NCBI RefSeq assembly: GCF_900114925.1
Contig: NZ_FOUR01000004.1
Coordinates: forward strand, 1-64,000
Direction of reading: 5' to 3'
Source of the DNA: Marinobacter pelagius
GTDB taxonomy: Bacteria > Pseudomonadota > Gammaproteobacteria > Pseudomonadales > Oleiphilaceae
Length of the DNA stretch: 64,000 bases
Shown here one piece after another: positions 7,563-16,538 of the stretch; within the stretch, counting starts at the first letter, position 1; every line of letters starts with the position of its first letter. The notes under the pieces are model-generated. The model saw nothing but the letters and a program-made list of their open reading frames with translations, was not told the DNA's origin and made no database searches. The position numbers were made by a program, and so were the translations under genes.

Positions 7563-9244
7563 TGCGTCAATCCCCGTTCGGTGCCACCCAGGCGCCATTC
7601 AGCCACCCGGGCTGGCAGATCGGCCCGGGCCTGCTCATCGCCGCCAGCCTGCTGGCATTGACCATTGCCGGTGTGGCCGCGCTGCTCTGGCAGGCCCATC
7701 TGCCAGAGGTGTCCGAGCTCTGGCAAAACCGCTATCTCAGCAATGTCATTCAGTTCACCGTCTGGCAGGCCACCCTGTCCACTTTGCTCAGCCTGGCTCT
7801 GGGGCTGGTCATTGCACTTGCCCTGGTCAGACAGCCCCGGTTCCCGGGCAGGAACCTGCTGTTACGGATGATGGAACTGAGCCTGGTTCTGCCAACAATC
7901 GTGGCGGTGTCGGGCCTCGTCGGGGTCTTTGGCCGGCACGGCTGGCTGACCTCGGTGATCGAACACTGGACCACGGTCCGCTGGAATCTCTACGGGCTGA
8001 ACGGCATCGTGCTGGCCCACGTGTTTTTCAATGCACCGTTGGCCGGCCGTATCCTGCTCCAGGCACTGGAATCGGTCCCCGCGCCCCGTCGACGGGTCGC
8101 CAGCCAGCTCGGCCTGACCGGCTGGTGGCTCTGGCGCACCCTTGACTGGCCGGCGGTGCGCCGGGTGTTGCCAGGCATCGCGGCCCTGGTGTTCACTCTC
8201 TGCTTTACCAGTTTTGCCATCGTGATGACTCTCGGTGGAGGTCCTGCCTCCACAACCCTTGAAGTAGCCATCTACCAGTCTCTGCGCTTTGAATTCGACT
8301 TCGGCCGCGCTGCCCTGCTGGCGATTGTGCAACTGGCGATCTGTGGTGCCATCTGGCTCTTGATGGTTCGTCGAGGTTTGTCTGCTAACCTTTCGGCACA
8401 ACGCAGCTTTTCGGAATCCATACTCAGGCCAGACAGCCAGGGCATCACGCGGTTTCGGGATATCGTGCTGCTACTGTGCTTTACCCTCTTTCTCCTTCTG
8501 CCACTGGCCGCAATCCTGTTCCGGGGCCTGCCGGGGCTTGTCACAGTGGCCGTTGACGGTGGTAACCCGCTCGCGGATCTGGGGCACGCAACGCTGCGAA
8601 GCTTCGCCATTGCCCTGCCCGCCGGCGCGTTTTCGGTGCTGTCGGCGCTCCTTGTGCTGGCCCTCGCCGGTCGGGGTGGTTCGCATCTGGCCAGGTTGTC
8701 CTCGGTGGCAACCGCGGTGCCCCTGATGGTCCCTCCGATTGTCCTTGGAACGGGCCTGTTTCTGCTCCTCCGGCCGAGCCTGGGGCACTCCTCGCAGGGG
8801 CTGGTGCTGGTTGCGCTGATCAATGGTCTGATGGCCCTGCCATTTGTCACCCAGCTCCTCAAGGGGCCGCTCACCGGCCTGGATCAGGCAACGGCACAGC
8901 AGGCGGACCAGCTTGGATTATTGGGCTGGTATCGCTGGCGCTGGCTGCACTGGCCCCGGCTCAAGCGTCCCCTCGCCCTGGCCATGGCTTACGGCACCGG
9001 GTTGTCACTAGGGGATTTCGGGGTGATCGCGCTGTTCGGCACGCCGGGACAACCCACGGTACCGGTGCTGCTTTACCAGCAACTCGGCAGTTACCGCTTG
9101 GAACTCGCCGCCGGCACGGCCCTGTGGCTGGTGACCTTGCTGCTGCTGGTCTTTGCGGCCTTCAACTTGCCCGGCTACAGACGCAAACAGCGCAGACATC
9201 AGCCGGATGCATTAAAGACCCTTGCGGAGGCCCGTCATGCTTGA
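7562..9244 (+). CDS. thiP: Thiamine ABC transporter, permease
   Basis: Inner-membrane permease of the thiamine importer. The 560-residue protein is an internal duplication of two six-helix binding-protein-dependent permease domains. Each has an EAA-type loop that docks on the ATPase: one near ALESVPAPRRRVASQLGL, the other near LDQATAQQADQLGL. The start is the ATG in TAATG that overlaps the thiB stop by one base, indicating translational coupling. An alternative ATG at 7538 lies inside thiB. Its 3' end overlaps thiQ by eight bases. Confidence 0.94.
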   Translation: MRQSPFGATQAPFSHPGWQIGPGLLIAASLLALTIAGVAALLWQAHLPEVSELWQNRYLSNVIQFTVWQATLSTLLSLALGLVIALALVRQPRFPGRNLLLRMMELSLVLPTIVAVSGLVGVFGRHGWLTSVIEHWTTVRWNLYGLNGIVLAHVFFNAPLAGRILLQALESVPAPRRRVASQLGLTGWWLWRTLDWPAVRRVLPGIAALVFTLCFTSFAIVMTLGGGPASTTLEVAIYQSLRFEFDFGRAALLAIVQLAICGAIWLLMVRRGLSANLSAQRSFSESILRPDSQGITRFRDIVLLLCFTLFLLLPLAAILFRGLPGLVTVAVDGGNPLADLGHATLRSFAIALPAGAFSVLSALLVLALAGRGGSHLARLSSVATAVPLMVPPIVLGTGLFLLLRPSLGHSSQGLVLVALINGLMALPFVTQLLKGPLTGLDQATAQQADQLGLLGWYRWRWLHWPRLKRPLALAMAYGTGLSLGDFGVIALFGTPGQPTVPVLLYQQLGSYRLELAAGTALWLVTLLLLVFAAFNLPGYRRKQRRHQPDALKTLAEARHA

Positions 9245-9851
9245 GGTGAAAGACCTGACATTCCGCTACCCGGACACGGAAACCACTTGGCGATTCACGT
9301 TTCAGGTCGACCATGGACAGTGTATTGCCTTAAACGGCCCCAGCGGTTCCGGGAAATCCACCCTCCTGAACCTGCTCGCCGGTTTCCTGACGCCGGAATC
9401 CGGCAGCATTCACTGGGAAGGGAGATTACTGAATGAGCTTCCACCCTGGGATCGACCGGTAACCAGCCTGTTTCAGGAGCACAACCTGTTCGAACACCTG
9501 GACGTACAGACCAACATTGGCCTGGGCATGCATCCCGGGCTCAAGCTGAGTGCGGAGCAGAAACAGGCTATCTCCAGGGGGCTTGCCAGCGTTGGTATAG
9601 CCGGCTTTGAAAGTCGCATGCCCGGGGACCTGTCCGGGGGGCAACGTCAGCGTGTAGCCTTGCTGCGGGCGCTACTAAGGGACCAGCCGATCCTGCTGCT
9701 GGATGAGCCTCTCACGGGCCTCGATGCGGAGGCACGCACCCAGTTGCGGTCCTTGCTGCTCCGGCACAAGGCCGCCGGCAAGGTTCTGGTCCTTGCCAGT
9801 CACGATGCGGAAGATCGAAAGATACTGGCGGATAAGCAGTTGAATCTCTAA
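9237..9851 (+). CDS. thiQ: Thiamine ABC transporter, ATP-binding protein
   Basis: Cytoplasmic ATPase of the ThiBPQ importer, 204 residues. It has Walker A (GPSGSGKST), the ABC signature LSGGQRQRV and Walker B with catalytic Glu (ILLLDEPL). The compact size and the lack of a C-terminal regulatory domain fit ThiQ. The ATG at 9237 follows a GGAGG box and lies inside the end of thiP. Third gene of the riboswitch-controlled operon. Confidence 0.94.
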   Translation: MLEVKDLTFRYPDTETTWRFTFQVDHGQCIALNGPSGSGKSTLLNLLAGFLTPESGSIHWEGRLLNELPPWDRPVTSLFQEHNLFEHLDVQTNIGLGMHPGLKLSAEQKQAISRGLASVGIAGFESRMPGDLSGGQRQRVALLRALLRDQPILLLDEPLTGLDAEARTQLRSLLLRHKAAGKVLVLASHDAEDRKILADKQLNL

Positions 9852-9904
9852 GCTGTCATTAGCTTGATATTCAATAACTTCCCGAGGCCCGGACGTATCC
9901 AAAG

Positions 9905-11068
9905 ATGGACCCAAGCCCTTCCCAGTCCCAGGCATCTGCCCCGACCGGCTCCCGCCCCGGCAATGCCCGGTTCGAGTCCGGCGGGCTGACCATTACCGGC
10001 GACTGGACCCTCTCGGGCTACCACTCGCTGTTGCAGCAACTGGCTGCACTCCCCGCCGGGGCCAAAACTCCCGAGAGACTGGACCTTTCGGCCCTGGAGC
10101 ACATCGACACAGCTGGCGCCTCGGTACTGGCATCCTTTCTCGGACCGGAAACCCTGGAGCAGCATGTTGCCACACAAGAATCCCTGCCAGAGGAAAAGGC
10201 AGCCCTGCTGCAGGCCGTAGCACGGTCGCTGGAAGACTGGCAGGAGCCGGCCCCCCCAAAGGTTTCACCGGTTCGCCTGTTCCTGGGCCACACTGGCCAG
10301 CAGGTGGAAGCTCTGGGGCATCTGATCTGGGTGTTACTCGGATTCATCGGCCAGACCCTTGCCACCCTGGCCTGGGTGCTGCCGCGGCCAAAGCGCTGGC
10401 GGGTAACGCCGTTCGTCGCCTCGATCCAGGACACCGGCTTGAACGCCCTGCCCATCGTTGCCCTGCTGACCTTTCTGGTCGGTGCCGTTGTCGCCTTTCT
10501 CGGTGCCACGGTACTGGAGGACTTCGGTGCCACCATTTATACCGTCAACCTGGTGGCTTTCTCGTTCCTGCGGGAATTCGGAGTGCTGCTCGCCGCCATT
10601 CTGCTGGCAGGCCGGACCGCCAGTTCGTTCACAGCCCATATTGGCGCCATGAAGGTCAACGAAGAGCTGGATGCCATTCGCACCCTGGGGCTGAGTCCCA
10701 TTGAACTGCTGGTTCTGCCCCGGGTTCTGGCCATGATGATCAGCCTTCCCATCCTGACCTTTGTCGGCATGATGGCAGGTATGGTGGGCGGCGCCCTGGT
10801 GTGCGTGCTGTCACTGGACATCACCCTCACCCAGTTCCTGGCCATTGTCGAGCGGGATATCGCCCTCCGCCATTTCCTGGTGGGCATCTCCAAGGCGCCT
10901 GTCTTTGCCTTCCTGATCGCTGTCATCGGCTGCCTGGAAGGTTTCAAGGTGGGCGGCAGTGCCCAGTCAGTGGGCGAACACACCACGTCCAGTGTGGTCC
11001 AGTCCATCTTCATCGTAATACTGCTGGACGCCATCGCTGCGCTATTCTTTATGGAAATGGGGTGGTAA
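9905..11068 (+). CDS. MlaE-type lipid ABC transporter permease with N-terminal STAS domain
   Basis: Inner-membrane permease of an MCE-type phospholipid transporter. Residues ~1-110 form a STAS domain (LDLSALEHIDTAGASVLASFL) that in the classical Mla system is the separate protein MlaB. Residues ~130-387 are an MlaE/YrbE permease with five to six hydrophobic segments and the conserved block LAGRTASSFTAHIGAMKVNEELDAI (around 235-260). At 387 residues it is much longer than E. coli MlaE (260) because of the fusion. It starts a four-gene operon with ATPase, MCE protein and lipoprotein. The assignment to MlaE-like transport is firm; the cargo and direction are not known. Confidence 0.9.
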   Translation: MDPSPSQSQASAPTGSRPGNARFESGGLTITGDWTLSGYHSLLQQLAALPAGAKTPERLDLSALEHIDTAGASVLASFLGPETLEQHVATQESLPEEKAALLQAVARSLEDWQEPAPPKVSPVRLFLGHTGQQVEALGHLIWVLLGFIGQTLATLAWVLPRPKRWRVTPFVASIQDTGLNALPIVALLTFLVGAVVAFLGATVLEDFGATIYTVNLVAFSFLREFGVLLAAILLAGRTASSFTAHIGAMKVNEELDAIRTLGLSPIELLVLPRVLAMMISLPILTFVGMMAGMVGGALVCVLSLDITLTQFLAIVERDIALRHFLVGISKAPVFAFLIAVIGCLEGFKVGGSAQSVGEHTTSSVVQSIFIVILLDAIAALFFMEMGW

Positions 11069-11071
11069 CCG

Positions 11072-11908
11072 ATGGCGGCAGTAGCAGGTACCAGGCAGTC
11101 ACAACATCAGGCAGAACCGGTTATCGAGGTCAGCAACCTCTGTAACCGTTTCGGGGAACACGTTGTCCACGAGGATCTGGACCTGAACCTGTACCGGGGA
11201 GAAATCCTCGGCGTGGTGGGCGGCTCAGGCACCGGGAAATCGGTGCTGCTGCGTAGCATCATCGGTCTGCGCAAACCCACCTCCGGCAATATACGGGTCT
11301 TTGGCGAAACTCTGGACGCCCTGTCTCCGCGGGCCCGTTCCCGAATGGAGCAGAGGTTTGGTGTCCTGTTCCAGGGCGGTGCGCTGTTTACCTCGCTGAA
11401 CCTGCAGGAAAACATTGCCGTTCCCCTGATCGAGCATGCCAGGCTCAAGCGCCCGGACGCCGAGCGAGTGGCACGCATGAAGCTTGCCCTGACCGGCCTG
11501 CCACCGGATGCCGCCCTCAAGTATCCCGCGGAACTGTCCGGTGGTATGGTCAAGCGTGCGAGCCTGGCGCGGGCCCTGGCCCTGGACCCGGAAATCCTGT
11601 TTCTGGATGAGCCCACGGCGGGTCTGGATCCGATTGGCGCGGCGGCTTTCGATGAGCTGATCGTGACCCTCCGCAACGCCCTGGGCCTGACGGTTTTCCT
11701 GGTCACCCATGACCTGGACACCCTGTACTCCACCTGTGACCGGGTTGCCGTGTTATCACAAAAACGGGTACTGGTGGCAGACACCCTGGAAACGGTTGCC
11801 GCCAACCCGGATGAATGGATACAGGATTACTTCAATGGCCCACGAGGCCGGGCCGCGAGCTATGCGGCGGCGAACCGAACACCGAGGCAACAAGGAGAAA
11901 ACGTCTGA
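11072..11908 (+). CDS. MlaF-type lipid ABC transporter ATP-binding protein
   Basis: Cytoplasmic ATPase (278 residues) partnering the preceding STAS-permease. Walker A is GGSGTGKSV, the signature is LSGGMVKRASLARAL (the Met-Val-Lys-Arg form is characteristic of MlaF rather than generic importers), and Walker B is ILFLDEPTAGLD with the usual switch histidine after FLVTHD. The start lies three bases after the permease stop. The last base of its stop codon is the first base of the next ATG, so the genes are coupled. Confidence 0.92.
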   Translation: MAAVAGTRQSQHQAEPVIEVSNLCNRFGEHVVHEDLDLNLYRGEILGVVGGSGTGKSVLLRSIIGLRKPTSGNIRVFGETLDALSPRARSRMEQRFGVLFQGGALFTSLNLQENIAVPLIEHARLKRPDAERVARMKLALTGLPPDAALKYPAELSGGMVKRASLARALALDPEILFLDEPTAGLDPIGAAAFDELIVTLRNALGLTVFLVTHDLDTLYSTCDRVAVLSQKRVLVADTLETVAANPDEWIQDYFNGPRGRAASYAAANRTPRQQGENV

Positions 11909-12846
11909 TGGAGCCGCGGGCCCACCACGTCATTATTGGCCTGTTCACTGTCCTGGCGGTCAGCGCTGCGCTTGTGTTCGCGCTGTGGCTGGGCAAATCC
12001 TCAGCGGATCGGGAGTGGGCCTATTACCAGATCGGCTTCGATCACCCGATTTCGGGCCTGTCCGAGGGCAATCCGGTGCTTTACAGCGGTGTCCCGGTGG
12101 GCGAGGTACTCGAGTTGACACTCGACCCGGCCAATCCGAGCCACGTGCGTGTGCTGGTCCGGGTCGACAAGGAAGTTCCCATTCGCAAGGACACCCACGC
12201 GGGCCTGATCCTCGCCAATATCACCGGCAGTATGAGCGTGCAGTTCCGCGGTGGCACCAGTGAAAGCCCTGTGCTTGAAGGCAACCGCAACAACCCGCCC
12301 CTGATCACCGCAGATCCTTCGGCCTTCAGCAGCCTGCTCACCAATGGCGAGGCACTGATCGAGAAAACCGAAATTCTGCTGACCAACGCCAATAACCTGT
12401 TCTCAGAGAAGAACCTGGAAAACATGGCCAGCATCCTGGAAAACACCCGGAGCGCAACCGATTCATTGCTGGCCCAGCGGGCAGAGCTGCTGGCTCTGAT
12501 GGAGCAGTTCGACGCCGCCGGTGTGCGGGCGGAAGAAGCGGCAATCAAGGTCTCCAGTGTATCCGACAATGCCAATGCCATCCTGCTGGAAAAGGTCACG
12601 CCGGTGCTCAGCTCCATGGACCGGGCACTCTCAACGCTCCAGCCGGCCCTGGCCCGATTGGATAATCTGACCCGGAACAATGAGGGTGCGCTGGATGCCG
12701 GTCTGCAGGGACTTGGCGAGCTGACGCCGGCCATCCGGGAACTGCGCAGCGCCCTGCGCAACCTGAACCAGTTTGCCACGCGCCTGGAGGCAAATCCCGC
12801 GGGTACCCTCCTGGGAGGTTCAAACATCAAGGAAGTTGAGCAATGA
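11908..12846 (+). CDS. MCE-domain (MlaD/PqiB-like) lipid transport protein
   Basis: Membrane-anchored substrate-binding subunit of the lipid transporter, exposed to the periplasm. One N-terminal membrane helix (HHVIIGLFTVLAVSAALVFALWL) is followed by a single MCE domain (~40-115, with GLSEGNPVLYSGVPVGEV). A long helical tail rich in Asn, Leu and Glu follows, as in proteins that form MCE hexamers with a coiled-coil tunnel. At 312 residues it is longer than E. coli MlaD (183) and nearer to Mycobacterium- or PqiB-like lengths. The ATG at 11908 overlaps the preceding stop; the longer open frame to 11815 lies within the ATPase gene. Confidence 0.9.
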   Translation: MEPRAHHVIIGLFTVLAVSAALVFALWLGKSSADREWAYYQIGFDHPISGLSEGNPVLYSGVPVGEVLELTLDPANPSHVRVLVRVDKEVPIRKDTHAGLILANITGSMSVQFRGGTSESPVLEGNRNNPPLITADPSAFSSLLTNGEALIEKTEILLTNANNLFSEKNLENMASILENTRSATDSLLAQRAELLALMEQFDAAGVRAEEAAIKVSSVSDNANAILLEKVTPVLSSMDRALSTLQPALARLDNLTRNNEGALDAGLQGLGELTPAIRELRSALRNLNQFATRLEANPAGTLLGGSNIKEVEQ

Positions 12847-13451
12847 GAAGCTGTTTGCGAGCAATCGCCCCGGTAATCGCGGCCTTTGCCATGACCGCCT
12901 GTACGATCTTCCCCACCCCGGAGGCGCCGCGAGTCATGGACCTGGGCTCGGCGGAATCGGCCCAACGCCTGGAACTCCGCCATGCCAGGACCCTGAGGGT
13001 GGATACACCCCTGGCGTCCGAGCCGGTGAACGGAACCCGCATCCTGACCAAGCCCACCCCCCATGAATTCCAGATGTACGGCAACGCCCGCTGGCGTGAC
13101 AGCGCACCGGTACTGGTTCGCGATTACCTGATCGACACCCTGCGCCAGAGTCAGGGGTTTGCCAATGTTGTGACCGACACCAGTGCGGCCAGCACCGACC
13201 TGACGCTGATCAGTGAGCTCTCTGCCTTCCAGGCAGAAAAAATCGAAGGGAAAATCCGGGTTGTGATTGAGCTGCACGCGGAAGTGCTGGATAACCGGAC
13301 ACGCAAGAGCCTGTGTGTGCGCAACAGCCGGTTAGCCGAGCCCGCTGCGAGTAGTGAGCTGGACGAAGTGGTCGGAGCTTTCGGCAACACCGCCAGACGG
13401 CTGGCGGAGGAAACCTTGCTGTGGGTGCACCGATGCCTGCAGGAAAACTGA
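12843..13451 (+). CDS. ABC-transport auxiliary lipoprotein, PqiC/DUF330-like
   Basis: Probable outer-membrane lipoprotein acting with the MCE transporter. The N-terminus is a lipoprotein signal with lipobox FAMTAC, so the mature protein would start at Cys20. The body (ELRHARTLRVDTPLASEPVNGTRI, then MYGNARWRDSAPVLVRDYLIDTL) matches the layout of PqiC/YmbA-type ABC-transport auxiliary proteins. It overlaps the MCE gene by four bases (ATGA). This PqiC-like partner takes the place of the MlaA/MlaC proteins seen in the classical Mla pathway, which are absent here. Confidence 0.82.
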   Translation: MRSCLRAIAPVIAAFAMTACTIFPTPEAPRVMDLGSAESAQRLELRHARTLRVDTPLASEPVNGTRILTKPTPHEFQMYGNARWRDSAPVLVRDYLIDTLRQSQGFANVVTDTSAASTDLTLISELSAFQAEKIEGKIRVVIELHAEVLDNRTRKSLCVRNSRLAEPAASSELDEVVGAFGNTARRLAEETLLWVHRCLQEN

Positions 13452-13475
13452 AGCCGGAGCCCGGAAAATCCGGCT
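13452..13475. terminator. Possible bidirectional hairpin between convergent operons
   Basis: AGCCGGA pairs with TCCGGCT across a ten-base loop, exactly between the converging ends of the lipid-transport operon and pgsA, touching the pgsA stop codon. There is no good U-run on either side, so terminator function is only suggested. Confidence 0.35.
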
Positions 13476-14025
13476 ATTCCGCTTCTGGAAAAAGGTCCTT
13501 CCAGGCAGCTTTGAGATAAAGGATCATGGACCAAAGGGTCAGTACCGCCGCCACATACAGCAGGGCGATGGCCACATAGGCCAGGGTCTGGCCCGGGGGA
13601 AATGCCAGCAAACCGACGATGGCCGCCATCTGGGCAGTTGTCTTGATTTTGCCGATGTAGGAAACCGCCACGCTTGCCCGACTGCCCATTTCCGCCATCC
13701 ACTCCCGTAGCGCGGAAATCACGATTTCCCGGCCGATGATCACGGTGGCCGGAATGGTCAGCAGCGCGGCCGAGTGCTCCTCGATCAACACCGCCAGGGC
13801 CACTGCCACCATCAGCTTGTCCGCAACCGGATCCAGAAAGGCGCCGAACGGCGTGCTCTGGTTGAGTTTGCGGGCCAGATAGCCATCCAGCCAGTCGGTC
13901 ATCCCTGCCAGGGCAAAGATCGATGCGCTGACGATATAGCTCCACTCCACGGGCAGGTAGAAGATCACCACGAACACGGGGATCATCACGATGCGGGATA
14001 GTGTGAGCAGGTTTGGCAGGTTCAT
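13474..14025 (-). CDS. pgsA: CDP-diacylglycerol-glycerol-3-phosphate 3-phosphatidyltransferase
   Basis: Integral membrane enzyme making phosphatidylglycerol phosphate, the first committed step to phosphatidylglycerol and cardiolipin. The CDP-alcohol phosphotransferase motif is complete: DGYLAR, then GAFLDPVADK. Four to five hydrophobic segments are visible. I take the ATG at 14025 (MNLPNLLTLSRIVMIPV), which lines up with E. coli PgsA and has AGGAAG upstream. An ATG six codons earlier overlaps uvrC and lacks a ribosome site. It follows uvrC by a few bases, the same gacA/uvrY-uvrC-pgsA order as in E. coli and Pseudomonas. Confidence 0.95.
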   Translation of the reverse strand: MNLPNLLTLSRIVMIPVFVVIFYLPVEWSYIVSASIFALAGMTDWLDGYLARKLNQSTPFGAFLDPVADKLMVAVALAVLIEEHSAALLTIPATVIIGREIVISALREWMAEMGSRASVAVSYIGKIKTTAQMAAIVGLLAFPPGQTLAYVAIALLYVAAVLTLWSMILYLKAAWKDLFPEAE

Positions 14026-14032
14026 GGGCTTC

Positions 14033-15895
14033 CTATTCGTCATGCAATGCTGCGTAAATCGTTTCCGCCAGGGCCTTGCTGATGCCCTGCACCTTGGCCA
14101 TCTCGTCGACGCTGGCCTTCCTGATCTCCTGGATTCCGCCGAAATAGCGGATCAGATCACGACGCCGTTTAGGACCAACCCCTTCGATTCCCTCAAGGGT
14201 GGACTGGCGCCTTTTCTTGTCCCGCCGCGCCCGGTGACCGGTAATGGCGAAGCGATGGGACTCGTCCCGGATGTGCTGAATCAGATGCAACGCGGGCGAA
14301 TCCGCCGGTACCCGGAACACGTCCCCGGTCATGGCATCTATGAGCTGCTCCATGCCGGCCCGGCGGGTAACCCCCTTTGCCACACCGATCAGCGGAATAT
14401 CGGATATTCCGAGCTCGTCGAAAACCTCCCGGGCGACATTCAACTGGCCCTTACCGCCGTCGATAAACACCAGATCGGGACGCTTGCCCTCACCTGCGAC
14501 CATCCGCTTGTACCGCCTGGTCAGCACCTGGCGCATTGCGCCGTAATCGTCGCCGGCCTTGACGTTTTCAATGTTATATAGCCGGTAGTCGCTCTTCAGC
14601 GGGCCATTCTCGTCGAAAACGACACAGGATGCGACCGTGTTTTCCCCATGGCTGTGGCTGATGTCGAAACATTCCATGCGCGACGGGGTTTCCGGCAGCT
14701 CCAGCAGGTCTCGAAGCGCCAGCAAACGGCGATAAACGGTCTCCTTGCTGGCCAGGTGTGTCAGCAGGGTCTGCCGGGCATTGGTCATGGCCAGTTCCAG
14801 CCACCGGCGTCGTTCTCCGCGCACATTACCACGGATACGGGTTTCGCGGTTAGCCGCCTCGGAGAGCGCCTCGGCCAGCAATTCCTGGCCCTCAACCTCG
14901 ACCGGGACCAGAATGTCCCGGGGAATCTCGCGGCGGGTATTGCCCCCGAAATAATACTGACCCAGGAAAGCGCTGAGCAATTCCCCTTCGGTCTGTTCGA
15001 TCGAATACCGGGGGAAATAATCCTTGGTGCCCAGCACCCGGCCACCGCGCACGATGATCACCACAATGCAGACGATTCCGGCGTCCTGGGCAATGGCGAT
15101 GACATCCGCATCGCCCCCGGCACTGTCCACGGATTGCTGCTCCTGGACATGGCGAAGATGGTTGATCTGATCCCGATAGGCTGCTGCCTTCTCGAACTCG
15201 AGATTCTTCGAGGCCGTTTCCATGGCGTTCATCAGGTCATGGATGATGGCCGGGTTCTTGCCCTCGAGGAACATGGTCGCGTGGCGGATGTCTTCCTGGT
15301 ATTCCTCGGGGCTGATGTAGCCCACGCAAGGGGCGCTGCATCGGTTGATCTGGTACTGCAGACAAGGCCTCGTCCGGTTCCTGAAATAGTTTTCACTACA
15401 GGATCTTATACGGAAAACCTTCTGCAGAATATTAAGACTTTCCTTGACCGCTCCGGAGCTCGGGAAAGGTCCGAACCAAGTCCCGCCGCCTTTCTTGGTC
15501 CGCCCCCGTCGAAAGGTCAGGGACGGGTAGTCCGTGTGGGAGGAAAGATAGATATAGGGGTAGGACTTGTCGTCCCGCAGCAGGATGTTATAGGGCGGCC
15601 GCAGGGACTTGATCAGGTTCTGTTCCAGCAGCAGGGCTTCGGTCTCGCTGCCGGTAATGGTGACCTCGATGGAGTCGATCTTGGCGACCAGGGCTTCAGT
15701 CTTGGGTGCCAGGCCGGTTTTGCGGAAATAGCTGCTGACCCGCCTTTTCAGGTTGCGGGCCTTGCCGACATACAGCACCTCCCCCGCCGCGTCATACATC
15801 CGGTAGACGCCGGGTCTTTCGGTCAACTGCTTCAGGAAGTTTTTGCTGTCGAACTCCCCGTTCTGGTCGGGCTTGGGGTCAGACCTTGTCGGCAT
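14033..15895 (-). CDS. uvrC: Excinuclease ABC subunit C
   Basis: Nuclease subunit of UvrABC nucleotide excision repair, making both incisions around bulky lesions. The N-terminal GIY-YIG domain reads PGVYRMYDAAGEVLYVGKA. It is followed by a Cys-containing linker (RPCLQYQINRCSAPCVGYIS), a UVR helix pair (LEFEKAAAYRDQINHL) and an RNase H-like C-terminal nuclease domain (ECFDISHSHGE, then FIDGGKGQL). A helix-hairpin-helix tail ends the protein (IEGVGPKRRRDLI). The ATG at 15895 overlaps the end of gacA by 17 bases. An in-frame TTG four codons earlier is less likely. About 620 residues, as usual. Confidence 0.96.
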   Translation of the reverse strand: MPTRSDPKPDQNGEFDSKNFLKQLTERPGVYRMYDAAGEVLYVGKARNLKRRVSSYFRKTGLAPKTEALVAKIDSIEVTITGSETEALLLEQNLIKSLRPPYNILLRDDKSYPYIYLSSHTDYPSLTFRRGRTKKGGGTWFGPFPSSGAVKESLNILQKVFRIRSCSENYFRNRTRPCLQYQINRCSAPCVGYISPEEYQEDIRHATMFLEGKNPAIIHDLMNAMETASKNLEFEKAAAYRDQINHLRHVQEQQSVDSAGGDADVIAIAQDAGIVCIVVIIVRGGRVLGTKDYFPRYSIEQTEGELLSAFLGQYYFGGNTRREIPRDILVPVEVEGQELLAEALSEAANRETRIRGNVRGERRRWLELAMTNARQTLLTHLASKETVYRRLLALRDLLELPETPSRMECFDISHSHGENTVASCVVFDENGPLKSDYRLYNIENVKAGDDYGAMRQVLTRRYKRMVAGEGKRPDLVFIDGGKGQLNVAREVFDELGISDIPLIGVAKGVTRRAGMEQLIDAMTGDVFRVPADSPALHLIQHIRDESHRFAITGHRARRDKKRRQSTLEGIEGVGPKRRRDLIRYFGGIQEIRKASVDEMAKVQGISKALAETIYAALHDE

Positions 15896-16538
15896 CCAGC
15901 AATCCAAGCCGCACGGCCATCAGGGCCAGTTCCACGTCGCTGGAGATTTCCAGCTTTTCAAAAATCCGGTAGCGGTAGCTGTTGACGGTCTTGGGGCTCA
16001 GGCACAGCTTGTCAGAAATGTCCTGCACCTTCTGGCAATCCACCACCATCATCGCAATCTGCATTTCCCGCTCGGAAAGCCGCTCGAACAGCGACAGCTC
16101 GCCATTCTCGTCCTTGTCTCCGGAGATCTGCTTGAGCGCCATCTTCTGGGCGATTTCGGGGCTGATATAACGCTGTCCGGAATGGGCCTGACGGATGGCA
16201 CGTACCATCTCCTGGATGTCCGCGCCCTTGGTGATATAGGCACTGGCGCCGCTCTGCATTACCCGGGTCGGATAGGGGTCATCGGCGCAGGCGGTCACCA
16301 CAATCACGCGGATGGAATCATCAATACGGAGGATCTTGCGGGTGGCCTCCAGGCCACCGATACCCGGCATACGGATATCCATAAGGACAATGTCGGGCCG
16401 TTTCTTGCGCACAAACTCGATGGCGTCCTCTCCGGACGATGCCTGACCCACCACGTCAATGTCGGGGTTGTCCGCCAGCATCCGGGTAATTCCGGAACGC
16501 ACCAGTTCGTGGTCGTCGACAACCAATACGCTGATCAA
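15879..16538 (-). CDS. gacA: Response regulator GacA/UvrY (LuxR-type output)
   Basis: Response regulator that in this class activates small regulatory RNAs controlling CsrA/RsmA. The receiver domain has the acidic pair in VVDDHELVR, the phospho-Asp in VLMDIRMPG and the Lys in YITKG. The C-terminal LuxR helix-turn-helix reads LSEREMQIAMMVVDCQKVQDI then LSPKTVNSYRYRIFEKL. The start I choose is the TTG at 16538, because GAGGTGGA lies just upstream and the protein then begins ISVLVVDDH as GacA does. A GTG at 16553 would place that ribosome site inside the gene. Transcribed with uvrC and pgsA. The cognate kinase (GacS/BarA) is not in the window. Confidence 0.93.
   Translation of the reverse strand: MISVLVVDDHELVRSGITRMLADNPDIDVVGQASSGEDAIEFVRKKRPDIVLMDIRMPGIGGLEATRKILRIDDSIRVIVVTACADDPYPTRVMQSGASAYITKGADIQEMVRAIRQAHSGQRYISPEIAQKMALKQISGDKDENGELSLFERLSEREMQIAMMVVDCQKVQDISDKLCLSPKTVNSYRYRIFEKLEISSDVELALMAVRLGLLDADKV

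Noticed and set aside
7562..9244. Frameshifted or fused permease because two similar halves occur in one gene
   Set aside because: ThiP proteins are naturally internal duplications of two permease domains; the length is normal.
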